From contig CM037880.1 of assembly GCA_021292165.1 (NCBI GenBank), forward strand, positions 139,564,564-139,628,563: a stretch of 64,000 bases of DNA, read 5' to 3'. The translations under genes and the position numbers were made by a program. Numbering within the stretch: position 1 is the stretch's first letter; the number at the start of each line of letters is the position of its first letter. Positions 41,205 to 53,341 of this stretch are shown piece after piece. The stretch is from Shinisaurus crocodilurus. Its lineage: Eukaryota > Chordata > Lepidosauria > Squamata > Shinisauridae. Under the pieces are notes generated by a model, which was not told the origin of the DNA, made no database searches, and saw nothing but the letters and a program-made list of their open reading frames with translations.

Positions 41205-42080
41205 TGGAGCTCTGGCTTGCTCTATATATGCATCAGAATTATTTTTAAAAGAAATAAACAATAAATAAACGTTTAAAAAATGAGTTTGAATGGTCAGTAC
41301 AACTTTAGCCTGCAGATGGAGTATCACATTTTAATACTCCCCTAGCTTAAATTCAGAATAGCCTCACTGCGACTAGAAACTAGCATAGCAAGGAGCGGTC
41401 TGGGTTATAACATTTCTACTGTCTGATGCGGGGGGAGCAGTCAAAAATGGTATTTCCCAACTGCAATAAAAAATGTTATCTCCCAACTGCAATCTGGAGT
41501 GGTCCATTGTGCTCTATCCCTTCATTCTGACAATAGATCAGGGCCCTATCTCTGCTGATGGCACTATAGTTTTCAAGATGCTCGCTATGAATTGAATAGT
41601 GCTTTCCCACTTTGTTGGATATTAGAAATGGGTCTTCCCAGTTTCTGCAAATCTTAAATCCCCAGTTTCTTGTGTGCCCTAACAATTTCATCCTGATTCA
41701 ATACCCAACCCGTTTCTTGAAGGCTCATGTGACAGCTTGCTTAAAACCTGGTAATGCTGGATGTTTTGATGCTATTGTTTTTCCTCTCGCTGTTTATGTG
41801 AGTCATCTTCCATATGCATGTATAACTCTGGAGAAAGGCCACATGTGACTGCCTCGAACTAGATGTGTTTATCAAGCACATGTGTCCTGAGTTCAGTCCA
41901 TGCAGATCTGCATTCTTTCACATGAAAGTGAACACAGACACAGTTTTGGGAGCACAAATGGTTGTCTCATCACTGGGTTCTTCTCTCCTTTGCCATGTTC
42001 TCCCCTTCCCCCTGAGATTTCCTCTTTGCTTCTGGTTGCTCCAGGATCATACAAGTTTTTTTAGAGATGCAACTTATTTG
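41205..42080. other. No gene seen
   Basis: Unique sequence. Short frames without domains. Confidence 0.55.
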
Positions 42081-42084
42081 TTTT

Positions 42085-42240
42085 ATTTATTAAGTTACCT
42101 TTATATCCCACTCTTTATAAATATCCCAGGGCAGGTAACAAAAATATTAAAAACAACCAACAATAAAATACCAGACATAAGCCTCTAATAAAACCAATAA
42201 ATTATCATCAGAGAAAACAAATAATCAACAGTAGATCCAG
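42085..42240 (-). mobile_element. LINE 3' tail, reverse
   Basis: ACCTTTATATCCCACTCTTT and CCCAGGGCAGGTAACA followed by an A-rich run. Confidence 0.55.
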
Positions 42241-42282
42241 TCCTATTAATTGCAACAGAAATCTATATATCAGCAGCTTATG

Positions 42283-42480
42283 GCAGTGTTTCCCAACCTT
42301 TTTTGAGTCGTGACCCCGTTTTATAATAGCAAGTAACCTGGGACCCCCCTGCCACATTTCCATAAAAATGCATTTTTAATAGGCTAAAGAAAACACATTA
42401 AAAATAGATTTTTCAGAATATAATTCTAACCTAAAATTTAATGCGATGGTTGTACTTACCGTAGATCTTTAATTCCGGTT
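42283..42480. mobile_element. hAT-like half element
   Basis: Starts CAGTGTTTCCCAACC, then TGAGTCGTGACCCCG, an end typical of a hAT non-autonomous family. The right end is not identifiable. Confidence 0.5.
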
Positions 42481-42615
42481 ACTACACAATATAAGCAATT
42501 TCCCCACCTCCATATTTCCGTCTTCCCTGCACTTTTAACATCCCATCAAGTGCCATTTAGGCAGCTTTCAATTTCTTGTGGGGGGAGAAGGATTTTTAAT
42601 TTTAAAGAAGATGAA

Positions 42616-42756
42616 AGGTCCAATCCTATGCAAGTTTAGACAGAAAAAAAGGCTTACAACTCCCAGCATGCCCCAGCCACTGCCAGCCATGCTGGCTGGG
42701 GCATGCTGGGAGTTGTAGGGCTTTTTTTCTGTCTAAACTTGCATAGGATTGCACCC
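42616..42756. mobile_element. Harbinger-like MITE, copy 4, best palindrome
   Basis: AGGTCCAATCCTATGCAAGT at the left, mirrored ACTTGCATAGGATTGCACCC at the right, flanked by GAA (42613-42615 and 42757-42759). The arms with ACAACTCCCAGCATGCCCCA are almost perfectly complementary, so the transcript would fold into one long hairpin. Confidence 0.87.
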
Positions 42757-42759
42757 GAA

Positions 42760-44145
42760 GACATTAAAAATGCAGAGACTAAAAGACACCTTTCGGGGGC
42801 CACAATAAGAATATTCTTCATAGCTCTGTCTGGGTCTTTGGGAAACACAGACCCAACTTTGCTACTTTTACCTGCTTTTTACCCATTACTCTTCCCTCTG
42901 CATTCTTGCTTTTGCTGTCTTTCAACTTGAACAGAGTGGAATATAGCAGGGATGACTATGTTACAAAGTCTGCTGTTGCTAAGTGAAATGTGTCTAACTA
43001 GTTTCCTTAGGACAAGTAATTGCATAACTTTTGCCTAATTTATTCAGCGCAAGATTAGCTTACAAAATTTTTGCTTAAGGAAATTCAGTTTTTTTATTTG
43101 CAGTCAAAAAAGATTCCTTTCCAGGATGTCTTAACATTTTAAAGAGAATATTTATCTAGGCTGCTTTTTAGTAAAAATAATGTTCAGGGTTAGCAAAACA
43201 CAAATACCGTAACCAGCTCATAAGTTCACAGGCATATCATAAAAAAAAGAAGGATGCTACTTATAGGAAGTGTTTGTGGTTTATTTACTTATTTAAGAAA
43301 CAGGAGTAATTTGGGGAGATGGCTGGGAAGGGGGAAGACTTTGGCACAGTAGTTTCTATGGGGCTTCACATCTCTTTCTCTCTCTCTTTGAATGCAAGAT
43401 CTGTCTCCTTCCCCTAGAAATGTGGAACTTTGCAAAATAAAGGAATTGTGATCTAATTCTAAAATATCTCTTCATGAAAAACAGGTAACTATTTGCATGT
43501 GTTTTACAGTAAACTGCGGGCGTGTTTTTGAAATGTGCTGAATTATTGACTTTGATACCACACTGAGACTATCTTGGGCCAGTGTTTACTGAACAGGATG
43601 ACTAATGCTAGAAGTTACATCATGAGAGATGACAAAACAAATGCAAGGGAAAGTCTTCTGGCTTCTGAGCTGATTTGCTGGCGTCACTGCAAATTAATGG
43701 CTAAGAGTTGGTAATAGTTTGTGGCATTCTAGCGGGAAGTCCAGTGTGCATTCCCAGTTGACACAACGACAGCAGCAATTTGCTCCCTCCCATCTTTTGT
43801 GCAGTTGTCTATTTCTTCCCTCCCAAGAGCTTTCATCCAGTGCTTACAGAGCATGCTCTTCCCTCTCCCTCCCAGTTTGGCTCAGGCCCTATTAGAACAA
43901 CTGGCAGCTGCCTACTGGGGTCCTTTCTACTTATTCTGGGACTACCCTGCATGCGTCTCAAAGGGGCTGCTGCATGCCATCTGCTTCATAATAACAATGT
44001 TCTTTGGGCCGTGTTCTCCTTCCCATCTCTCAGGGTTTTGGATGGCGGCCAGCAAGAGAAAATATTCTTTTTCCCGTTCTCCTGTGTTTCACCAACACCA
44101 TCCTGCCTCACTTCCTGTTTCTTAATAAAGCTATGCAGGTGACAG
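42760..44145. other. No gene seen
   Basis: Unique sequence. The open stretches near 43780-44142 have no recognisable domain. Confidence 0.55.
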
Positions 44146-44149
44146 TGAC

Positions 44150-44474
44150 TGGGTTCAGACAACACGATAACCCACTCTCGAGGGTTGAGTGTGGGTTGTA
44201 AACGTGGGTTGTTGTTGAAACATAGGTTATCATGTTGTCTGAACCCAGCCGGAGATAACAAACCATGGTGAACAACCCACAGTTCACAACCCAATAACAA
44301 ACCATGGGTTCTTTTCATGATTTTTTTTGTGGTTAACAAGCCATGGCTTGCTAGCGCAGCTGGGTTCATACAACATGATAACCCACATTTCAACAACAAC
44401 CCACGGTTCAACAACAACCCACACTCAACCCATAATCAACCCTTGAGTGTGGGTTATCGTGTTGTCTGAACCCA
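44150..44474. mobile_element. Palindromic hAT-like element
   Basis: Perfect 25-bp ends: TGGGTTCAGACAACACGATA (+ACCCA) and its mirror ending TGTTGTCTGAACCCA. Inner modules CAACAACAACCCAC recur in both orientations. The flanks share only AGTGA, so the duplication is not secure. Confidence 0.75.
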
Positions 44475-44479
44475 CTGAG

Positions 44480-45740
44480 TGAGTTTTAGGGTTTAGACAG
44501 TGAGGCTAAGCGTTTTCCTTTGCATACCCTCCAGCTGCTTTCCTCTATTAAGGCTAAGCCTTAGTTTCTCATCTACAAGTGGTTGATATCTAATTTATAC
44601 CTGTTACTGGAACATGCCATGCAACTGTGGTTGCTTGTCTTGTAGAACCAGGGCCCTTTCCCTTAATATCAACACTTCCAATATATATTCTGAAGAGTAT
44701 CCTGTTAGATTTGTATGATATGATAACATACGTGCAGATTTGTACTAGCCCAGTTCCAAAGTAGTGGGGTGGTGGTGGTAGTAAGCACAGCATTGGTTAT
44801 GGTGGACCCTGCCAGGGCACGTAGGCTCTGATGAGTATCCCGGCGTGCCAGGTGCTGACACCAGGCCTGGATATGTGGTATCTAAACATGAAAATACTTT
44901 AAGCCCATTTATACAGTAGGGAAACATATTTTGAATGTTAGGTTTCCAGCATTATTTAATGACAGCCACTGATGTTGTTGGTAGCAGTTCTTTCACAGTA
45001 CTATCCCCCTGAGGAGTTACTTTCTCACATAATGTAAGAGACTGTTAGTGGAAAGATGAGATTAAAACATTTGTAATAAATACATTAGAGGAGTGTAATG
45101 TCATGTATGGGAAGGTCAATAAAGTAAAGCACAGTTTGCCCAGAGTTTGAAGCTGGCTTCCGGATCTGGTTTTGTTAGAGAAGCAACAAGCCAAGGGCCG
45201 GATTCATTCTGAACACTAAGCTTTTCTGCCCTGCTAAGTTTCTAGTTAATTTAGTCACTCCCACTTGTAGGAGGAGTCAAGCAGAAGCAATTGGGCAGTG
45301 TGTATCAGCACAGTTGCTCATGAACAATAAGCCATGACTCTGAGGCATTCTGGCTTAGTGTTTTGTGTGAACATGGACAGTGTCAGATCACTTTGTTTCC
45401 CCCTGGGCTGGCTCCATAGGGTGTCAAGGAGCTCTGTGTTCCCCTGCCTTCAAAAGTGAGGTGAGTGAACCTGAGGCATGGGGCCTTTTCAGTTATGGCA
45501 CCCAGGTAGAGTGGCCACTTATGAATTGCCCCCAAAGATGAAACGCATCACCAAAAAGGACAGTGATTTGCATAACATTTGTATATACCAATTTATATGT
45601 ATAGATGCAAATATAGAAATAATTATTATAATTGAAATAGAAATACAATACACTTCATAGTGTTGAAGGCTGTAGGCAGGTGACCTGTGTGCCTGTCTGT
45701 TCAGTCTGCTGTTCAGGTGCTTACTGTTTATGGGCAAGAG
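44480..45740. other. No gene seen
   Basis: Unique sequence; nothing recognisable. Confidence 0.55.
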
Positions 45741-45748
45741 TTCTTATA

Positions 45749-45981
45749 CAGTAATACCTTGGATGGCAAGTAACTTGGTCTGAGAGCATTTTGCAAGGCA
45801 AGCAAAATTTTAAAATAAATTTTGACTTGATAAACAAGCGACGTCTTGCAAGACAAGTAGTCAGTAGGGATGTAACCGCTCACCTCGAGCGGGAGTAGTG
45901 GGCCGAAATCGGCCCTGCTCACGCCCGCCAGAGACTCGCTTTGATATAAGAGTGTTTTGGATTACAAGCACGGTTCTGGAA

Positions 45982-46016
<35 letters not shown>

Positions 46017-46370
46017 TATTATTATTATTATTATTTATTCAATTTATATCCTGCCTATATACCACTACTCTAGGCGGCGTACAAAATAACAATCAACCAA
46101 ACAGACAAGTATACAAGAAAAACAGCTGTCAAACAGAAAAACAGCATAAAAATTCCATAAAAACAGTATTAAAATTCCATTAAAACTCCATAAAAACAAT
46201 AAAATTCCATAGTAATATGACAGAATGTTATAAAAGGAAGGCCTGCTGAACTAACGAAGTCTTCAGTGCCTGCTTAAAGACATTCAAAGAAGTCAGCAGG
46301 CGTATTTCAAGTGGCAGGCCATTCCACAATTGAGGGGCAGCAATTATGCTCTCAATCCAAGGTATTACTG
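45749..46370. mobile_element. Tigger-like MITE, copy c, split by a LINE tail
   Basis: CAGTAATACCTTGGATGGCA at the left, ...AATCCAAGGTATTACTG at the right, flanked by TA (45747-45748 and 46371-46372). The arms are mutated (CAAGGCAAGCAAAATTT instead of AAACGAGCAAAATTT), so this copy is older than a, b and d. Its right arm is interrupted by a LINE 3' end (45985-46345); without it the element is about 0.26 kb. Confidence 0.82.
45985..46345 (-). mobile_element. LINE 3' end inserted in Tigger-like copy c
   Basis: Long (AAT)n then (ATT)n run, then TTTATATCCTGCCTATATAC, CTAGGCGGCGTACAAAATAA and GGCAGGCCATTCCACAATTG, the reverse of an L2-type 3' UTR. AAT is repeated at both edges relative to the intact arm sequence GGAACGAATTATGCTC of copy a. 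Confidence 0.78.
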
Positions 46371-46377
46371 TAGTTCC

Positions 46378-46700
46378 TTATCTTTAAAGTGAAATTGGGC
46401 AGGACAGCCCTTCAGATAGAGGGCTGTCTTTGTGAGAGGGCACATGACGACCACCCTGCAACCTGATCATGGGATTCTCTCCTGAGGGAAGTCGCCTGGC
46501 TCAGGCGCTGCTAGCTTTTTGGCAGGCTATGACAGCCTGGTTTTCTTCGCTAAAGTTGGCACATTTGTGGCTGTTCTGATGTATTTTCCTCCTGCTTTTA
46601 TGTATTTTATGAGATGTTATTGTTTTATATTATTTTGTTCTCTGTTTTGTTTTTGTTTTTAGTTTATAAGCTGTGTTAGGAGTCCTTTTGGGGTATGAAC
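46378..46700 (+). mobile_element. LINE 3'-end fragment (L2-like)
   Basis: GAAGTCGCCTGGCTCAGGCG, TTTTTGGCAGGCTATGACAG and a T-rich 3' UTR (TATTTTGTTCTCTGTTTTG). Decayed. Confidence 0.5.
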
Positions 46701-46734
46701 ACATTTACACAATTTTCTAGGGGCCAAATTTCTT

Positions 46735-47095
46735 TTTAAAAATGGGTGGCGAGCCCGTGACAGTCGCTCCAAAGTGCCACTTGGGCATTGGTGGAGGGGT
46801 CGCTATTGGCAACGGCAAGGGGGGAAATCGCAAAGAGTGGCAGGGTTTTTGCAGCTCTTGCCAAGCAGCTCACTAGCAGATCCCTGTAACCCAGGATGAA
46901 ATTGTTTTCCTGGTTTCGGATGACATGACAACCCATTATGGATTGAAAAACCTCTAGAAAGAGCCACAGGTTGCCAGGGTGGTTTGTTGCCGAAAAATAA
47001 GCCACCCTATGGGGAACGGTCTGGCTTTGGACCACATAACAACCCACCGTGGATAGTTACCCATGATGGATTGTTGTGTCCTGTGAACCAGGTCA
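46735..47095. mobile_element. hAT-like palindromic remnant
   Basis: GATGACATGACAACCCATTA and GTTGTGTCCTGTGAACCAGG are inverted modules of the 44150 type. The left part (CCAAAGTGCCACTTGGGCAT) resembles the inverted repeat at 32537. Confidence 0.5.
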
Positions 47096-48084
47096 TTTTG
47101 TCAAAAGCACTGTTACAGGCAATAAAGTCCTAGATAAAGCAGGTGACCAGCTGCAGAACAGTTTCCACACCGTGAAGGCAGGATATGCAAAAGTATTTTG
47201 GGTGTGGAGAAGGTTTGCATATTCAATGCTGGCAAAATAAACCTCGTGCATTTTTTCTTTCCTGTTGCTAAAAACTTTGAGGCTTGTTTTCTATATACCG
47301 ATGATTCAGGGCAATGGGAAAATTCATTCATGAAAAAAAAAGCTGGTGAGAAGGTTAGGGTATGACTTCCTTGAATAATCATTACTTAATTTTGTCCCAT
47401 TTGTTTTCAGTAAATATTTATAGTAGTCCATGATGTGCCATGGAACTTTGTGCTGTTAATCCCTAGTTTGGAAAACCTGGGGCAAGTATCCTTTAAAAAA
47501 ATATTTTTCAGGCTTTTGGCTTACCATAACAGTGCAGGGTAGCACTGTGCTGTTCTTTTCCATTCAGCAAAAGAAAGAGTATCAAATCAGACACAAACTA
47601 ATGGCTTTCCATACTCTCGTTTTCTTGCCAATACCTGTCAGCTCCAATAGTACAGTGATAATATTGACATGAATCAAGGGAACTGCTGGAGATTGGAAAA
47701 ACAATAGGTTTCTTTCCACTTGTTGAACATTTTCAACCTCTTTACAGTTTGGAAACAGTAAGTCACAGCACTCTGCCGTGCATGAAGCCCTGTGTGCAGT
47801 GCTTATTCAATTGGGATAAAATAAAATGGTTCAGGTATGCCATTTATACTGGACCAGCTGTGTTGGAAGATCACTGATTTGTACAAAACCCTTCTATACC
47901 ACATGAATTCTTGCTACTCGATTTGTTCATTTATAAATGTATCACATTTTACTCCCCTTCTTTCTCCATGGAACTCAAGGCACAGTCAGTGTACATGGTT
48001 GTTCTACCTGTTACCCTCACAACAGCCTTGTGAGGTGCTTTAGATTGAGAGTTCGTACCTGTCCCAATGTAATTCAGTAACCTT

Positions 48085-49130
48085 GATTGGGTTCGCATCA
48101 CATGCTAAGCCTCAGTAGGTTAATTACTGAGTCTTAGTGAGTCGTGCGAAGCCAAGAGGGGTTAGTCAGGGTGCTTAAAGAGAGTCTCCTTAACCACCCT
48201 GCTAAGCCATGGCCTATTCTAGGGTTAAGAAAACCCTAGTAGGCTTAGTGTAATGACATGCTAACCCTCTGACAGGCCAAAAAGGCACAGAGCCCCTTGT
48301 CAAGAGTGACAATCAAGGGCTGCTGCTCTGGCCAAGGGGCTCTGGGCAATGACAGCTGCCAAAGTGCCCAAGCGGCACTTGGTGCAGCTGTCATTGGCTC
48401 CCTCCGGCAATCCTGCCATTGCCCTGCATCAGCAGGAGCTTGGGGGAGAGCCTGAAAAGATTGTAGCAGTGGGGCTCCAGCTACTGGGCTGCGCTTGCTC
48501 TCAAGCAAGTGCGGCAAGGAATGTGGACCCTGCCCATTGCCGCCACAGTCCGTTCCCCCAAAAGAACTGCAGCGGAAGTGGAGCTCCAGGAACCCAGCTG
48601 TGCTTGCTTGAGAGCAAGTGCAGCCGGGCGCCTGGAGGCACACCGTCACCACAGTATTTTTGGGCTTCCTCTGTGGAGGCGGCGCACAGTGGGGGAAGGA
48701 CCCACTGGGTTCAATTCCTCCTGAGGAAGCAAGCCCAGTGGGTCTTTCCCGCCTGCTGCTGAGGCTGCAGCCAAAAGGGCTGCAACGTCGGCGGCAGGCA
48801 GAAACCAGGCGCTCGGCTTGCTTTCCTTGAGAGGAACGCAAGCACAGCAGCTCCGCACCCCCCGCCCCGTTTCCCTCTTTCCCTGTTGCTGCAGAGAGGA
48901 GGTAACGAGGTGGGAGGCACTGGAGAACGTGCCTCCTTTCCACCCTGCTGGGCAGCATGATCACTCTGCGATCGTACTCCCCGGCGGGAAGCAGCCACCC
49001 CCTCCCGCCAAGAAGCACGATCTCCTTGCAATCACGTTGCCCCGCAAGGGGGGAAAAGACGCACTCTCCTGGGTCTACCCAGGAATAGGCCCAAGAGGAC
49101 ACACCTTCTCCCCTCTGCCTGCTGCGCTGT
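48085..49130. mobile_element. Probable hAT-like element with GC-rich core
   Basis: Begins near GATTGGGTTCGCATCACATG with mirrored CTAAGCCTCAG/TTAATTACTGAG and GGGTTAAGAAAACCC modules, then a GC-rich block with inverted parts such as CTTGCTTGAGAGCAAGTGCA. Long open frames on both strands (up to 285 codons, minus) reflect high GC and inverted repeats, not a gene. The right end is not resolved. Confidence 0.4.
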
Positions 49131-49134
49131 AAAC

Positions 49135-49945
49135 CTTGCTCTTCTGCTGCCCTGGGTCAACTCTCACACACTGGGGCCTTTACATAGCCTCTCCTTGCTC
49201 AGTCCCTGGTATGGCTTGTTCTTGTATCTTCCTCCTCCTCATGCCCTTCCTGTGGTCAGCTATGGCTACTGCCCGCTCCTCCCTCACCCCTCTCCCACAA
49301 GCAGCGAGAGCTGACCAATGGCGACGGGAGAAGGCAAGTCTTAAGGTCCCAAGCCATTTGAGTCTTTAAGTCATCATATGCTTCATACTCTGGTTAGATA
49401 AGTGCTCCTTTGTATTTTGGTTGTAGGTCTGTGACCTTACTTTTTCACTTAGCAGCAGGAAAAATCGTTCTGGAGGGAGCATAGTTGGCAGGTGTGTACA
49501 TGCCCCCACACAATCCCTACTGGGATTCTGTACTTACAAGATCAGGGCTGGGGAGCAGTAAGGCTGTCAGGCCTTCTGAGTCCTGACTGCTGGACTGAGA
49601 GTAGCGGAACATGCCAGCTGGCTGGCTCCTTCCTTGTGCTTCACAGTTCCCCAGCCCTGGCCTGGTATGATCAGGGGGTTCAGTAGGGGCTTTAGGGATC
49701 TCCTTCTCTTGGTGTCCTCCTACCACCTCTGGGTCGATCTAGCAAGGGATCTGATACACCTGCTTCCATGTATAAAGGCTAGATCACACACACTCATTTT
49801 TCAAATGCTTTAAACTACCCATTCTCCTTGCCACATCATGTATCTTCTCCTGTCTCAGATACTGAGCTTCCTCTTAAGATGTGTTGTGGGGAGTGACAGT
49901 TTACATACAAAGGGGTTAAAGGCCAAGGGAGAAGCGAATGGCTTT
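49135..49945. other. No gene seen
   Basis: Unique sequence. Confidence 0.5.
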
Positions 49946-49957
49946 GAGTCCCTTTCA

Positions 49958-50161
49958 TTTTTATTTTTTTATTTTTTAAATAATTTTTATTTTATATTTT
50001 TAAATGAACACACATACAAAAAGAACATAAACCTACAAATCATAAACTCCAAAGTGCACCCGTCACCCCGGGGCCAAACAAGATTCTATCCACATAATCC
50101 ATTATTAATCTATATTCCAAAAATACATCATATCGTGACATGGCTTACTCCCTTTTCCTTT
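49958..50161 (-). mobile_element. L1-like 3' end, 5'-truncated
   Basis: Flanked by a perfect 11-bp AGTCCCTTTCA (49947-49957 and 50162-50172), with a T-rich start on the plus strand (A-tail of a minus-strand insert). The body includes CACCCGTCACCCCGGGGCCA. It is a classic short truncated LINE insertion. Confidence 0.82.
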
Positions 50162-50262
50162 AGTCCCTTTCAGTTGCTGATGCTGTTTCAATACGATGAA
50201 GATCTCTCCCAGTTTCTGTTATCAGGCAGGGCCCTTTTGTTTGTGGTACCTCTGTTTACTCT

Positions 50263-50561
50263 GGGTTGTATCCAGTGGGGTCCTTCCACTGATGGAAGGC
50301 TCTTTGATCCAGCGGAGGCTTCTGTCAGTGGGGGGAGCGAGGCAATTTCCACCAATTTCCCCCTTTCTCTGCAGCCCTCATGCCCTCCCCCCAATCTGCT
50401 CCAGAGGGCTGGGGGACCTTTCAGAACAGCCATAGAAGGTGGTGCAAGGGGCTGCAGGGGTGAGGAGCAATTGGTGGAAATCACTTCACTCCCACTGACG
50501 GAAGCCTCCACTGGATTAAAGAGTCTTCCGTCAGTGGAGGGGACCCCGTTGGTTACAACCC
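50263..50561. mobile_element. Palindromic MITE, Harbinger-like ends
   Basis: GGGTTGTATCCAGTGGGGTC and TCCACTGATGGAAG at the left are mirrored by CTTCCGTCAGTGGAGGGGAC and GGTTACAACCC at the right. Inner arms GGAGCGAGGCAATTTCC and GGTGGAAATCACTTC also pair. The flanking 3-mers (TCT, TGT) are not equal, so the class is tentative. Confidence 0.72.
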
Positions 50562-50564
50562 TGT

Positions 50565-52215
50565 GTATATTGCCTCCTGTATAGTTGCATTAGCAAGGCA
50601 ACCTGCCAGGAACAAACTTGATTCATGCACATCATGCTCAGAGAAGAGCGGACAGAGATCACAGGCTGATATGTGCCCCCATGTTGCCCTTTCATGTTTT
50701 CCCAGGCACCCCTAAACTGATGAAAGGCAGCTGCAAAAATGGATGGTTGGCTGGGATGAGGGGTGAGACTGTCAGTTGCTGAGAATAGAACATTATGATT
50801 TTAAGCTTTTCACAAAAAGGAGTCTGCTTTTATATCTCTGCAGTACTAACATAATAACTTGCCACTGGACAAAGTCTCTTTTAGTCAAGTTTCAGAAAAC
50901 AAATTGGACTGCACTGCTCTTCAACCATATGCTTCCAAATGCTAAATTTAACTGCAGTGATACAAATCAGAGCATACTGGCATACCATAGCCCCACTGTT
51001 GGAAGGCCTGAGGCAGATAATTAGTTAGGTGTGAGAAACCCAGGGTATTTTTCTACTCCTGCCCTGAAACCAATTTGCACAGTCTGCAGGCTGAAGAGAA
51101 TTAGCATTGTGAAATGAAGTCACAATGAGCTCATTGTTGCTCAGTCAGTTTTTATATAGAATCCAAGATCTGATCTTGAAACTTGATGTTTTAGCCATGC
51201 TCACATGATTGGCTTCATTGACATCAGAAACCCTAAAGGGAAGACTTCTCATCATACATTCTGTCTCATCATAGTTAGAATGTAGAGTTCAACACCCACC
51301 CCCCTTTTTTAAAGGGCTGCAGCATCTCAGTTTTGTTTATGACCGTTCTATTCTACCCCCTCCCCACTGTGTGACCAAGGAGTGATAATGTTAGGGTGAG
51401 CTGGCAGCTCTACAGGCCCACTTACGAATACACCACAGCTAACCGCATTCCCGTGATCTCATTCAGCAGAATGAGATCATTAACATAAGGTCAACAAGCT
51501 ATCACTCCATGTAGGCCGTTCCCTAGAGTATCTAAACCATACAAACAGTGATGTAAGTCCAATGCCAAGTATATATGTAATCACTAACGGGTTTTTTTAA
51601 TATGGTGAAGCTTCAGGATTTAGATTCCTTCATTTTTTAAAATTATATTTTAAACTAACTGAAAACCATCATCACAGCTCCTCTTTCAAAGTGTTTTGCT
51701 TTATTCAGTTACTGACTTCCATGCTGCGAAAACCAGATGTTAGATTTGTTTTCGATTGCAAAGATTGGTAGTGATAAGCTTTGAAACCTCTTTTCTTGTT
51801 TTTAAAACTCTTTTAGTTTAAATCATGTTTTGCTTCCCTGTTGTCAGTAATTTTAAAACATCAAGGGCATTGTCAATAGGGGAAGCATACCTGGATGCAT
51901 AGTGCCTAATGTATCCCTGCTCCCTGTCCATGGAGAGAACTGGATCTGTTTGGATGTGTAAATAACAAGCATTCTCATACAATTTATACATAAAAATAAA
52001 AATATGTGGTATCTCCCTTCAGCAAGTGCTGTTCTTGGTGGTGGTTTTTTCATGCAATGTAAAGGAGCGGAAGAGAGGCACAATGTTGATGCCTCTCCTT
52101 AGCATCTCTGTCATCGTCTCCTCCATTCGCTTCAAGTCCCTGTTATCCAGTCACTCTGTGTAGAAATGCCCATAGCAGAGCAGTTAAGGCAGGATTGCAA
52201 CCAAATCATACACTT
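50565..52215. other. No gene seen
   Basis: Unique sequence without recognisable repeats or long frames. Confidence 0.6.
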
Positions 52216-52221
52216 TGGATT

Positions 52222-52995
52222 TGTGGAGGAAGGAGGGGCTGGCTGGCCCGCCACACCCCCACCCTTTCCTACTCCAAAGGAACCAAGACCCCCAGAGATC
52301 TCAAGGTACCAGATTGCCAGCCTCAGCTGTCTGCAATCCTGCTTGGATCTCTGTTGAGGGACTCACCTTCAATTCTGTAACTTGGATTTAGATACTGAAC
52401 CAAGCAGAGCAATCCACAAACACTATGTGGGGTAAAACCAGGACAAGGTTTATTCTGGTAGCATTTTACAACAAGATTAGGGAAATGAGAGAAGCACACA
52501 AAATAAAGAGAGAGACACTTTAGTACACAGTAAAGCTGCAAAACAATAAAACCTTATTCTTTAATATCTCTCAGGCACACACCTGTTACCTGAGAGTGTT
52601 CTCTTCAAGGGTTAAATCCAGCACAGCCTCACTTCCCGAGGGAGATTACCACATCTACCGGAAGGTCTGAGATGGGTAAAACTCCCACAAGGCTTGCCTT
52701 TACTAGAGCCCTCAATCCAGCTAATTTCACCAGGAGCTGCCTGGGGTCCTTGGCTTACCGCCATTACCACAGCCGGGTAGAACAAAGACAAACCAAAAAC
52801 CACACTTTGGGAAATATACCTTCCCCCCCCTCCCCTCCTCTGCTGCCTCTTAGCCAATCACCATGCACCTCACCTGGCCAGGCAGGGGGAAGGGAACTCA
52901 TGACTTGAACTATTTACATATGAAAGCCCTAGGCCAACTTCTCTAGTTTCCTCCCAGCCCCCTCAACTGGCCCCACTTGGTTTACACATGAGGAG

Positions 52996-53041
<46 letters not shown>

Positions 53042-53125
53042 ATGCATGCAAGAACCCCCAAAGGCCCCTTTCTCTACACGCTAACTATGCACACCCCACC
53101 CCAGCCTTTAGCCGGTTCACACATG

Positions 53126-53161
<36 letters not shown>

Positions 53162-53188
53162 AACCCGCAAAGGCTCTTTTTCTCCACA
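52222..53188 (-). mobile_element. Solo LTR, copy 2 (967 bp), with duplicated 5' module
   Basis: On the minus strand it starts TGTGGAGAAAAAGAGCC at 53188 and ends CCTTCCTCCACA at 52222, flanked by a perfect 5-bp GGATT (52217-52221 and 53189-53193). It is related along its length to 37370-38293. Its first 100 bp are present twice (about 53188-53085 and 53084-52980), each with an expanded CA/GT run (53128-53158 and 52997-53036). An AATAAA-type signal is less well kept than in copy 1. Confidence 0.87.
52997..53036. repeat. (GT)n microsatellite within the solo LTR
   Basis: About 20 GT units. A second run lies at 53128-53158 in the duplicated module and a (CA)n at 53262-53286 outside the LTR. Confidence 0.93.
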
Positions 53189-53341
53189 GGATTAAAAGCA
53201 TATAACTTGCTATGGGCATGCAGTGACAATGCCTAAACATTTCCAGATAAGGATTCCCTAACACACACACACACACACACACACACCTACTCCTGTTTTG
53301 AAATGAATGACTTTTAATTTTTATGCTTTTAGCTTCTAAAC

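Noticed and set aside
48245..49102. 285-codon minus-strand open frame
   Set aside because: High GC with inverted repeats gives long frames on both strands. No recognisable domain, no start context, and it lies in a probable hAT-like element.
49838..50584. 248-codon plus-strand open frame
   Set aside because: It runs through an L1-like insertion and a palindromic MITE and has no domain; chance frame.
52988..53236. Open frames of Cys/Val repeats
   Set aside because: Translations of (GT)n microsatellites.
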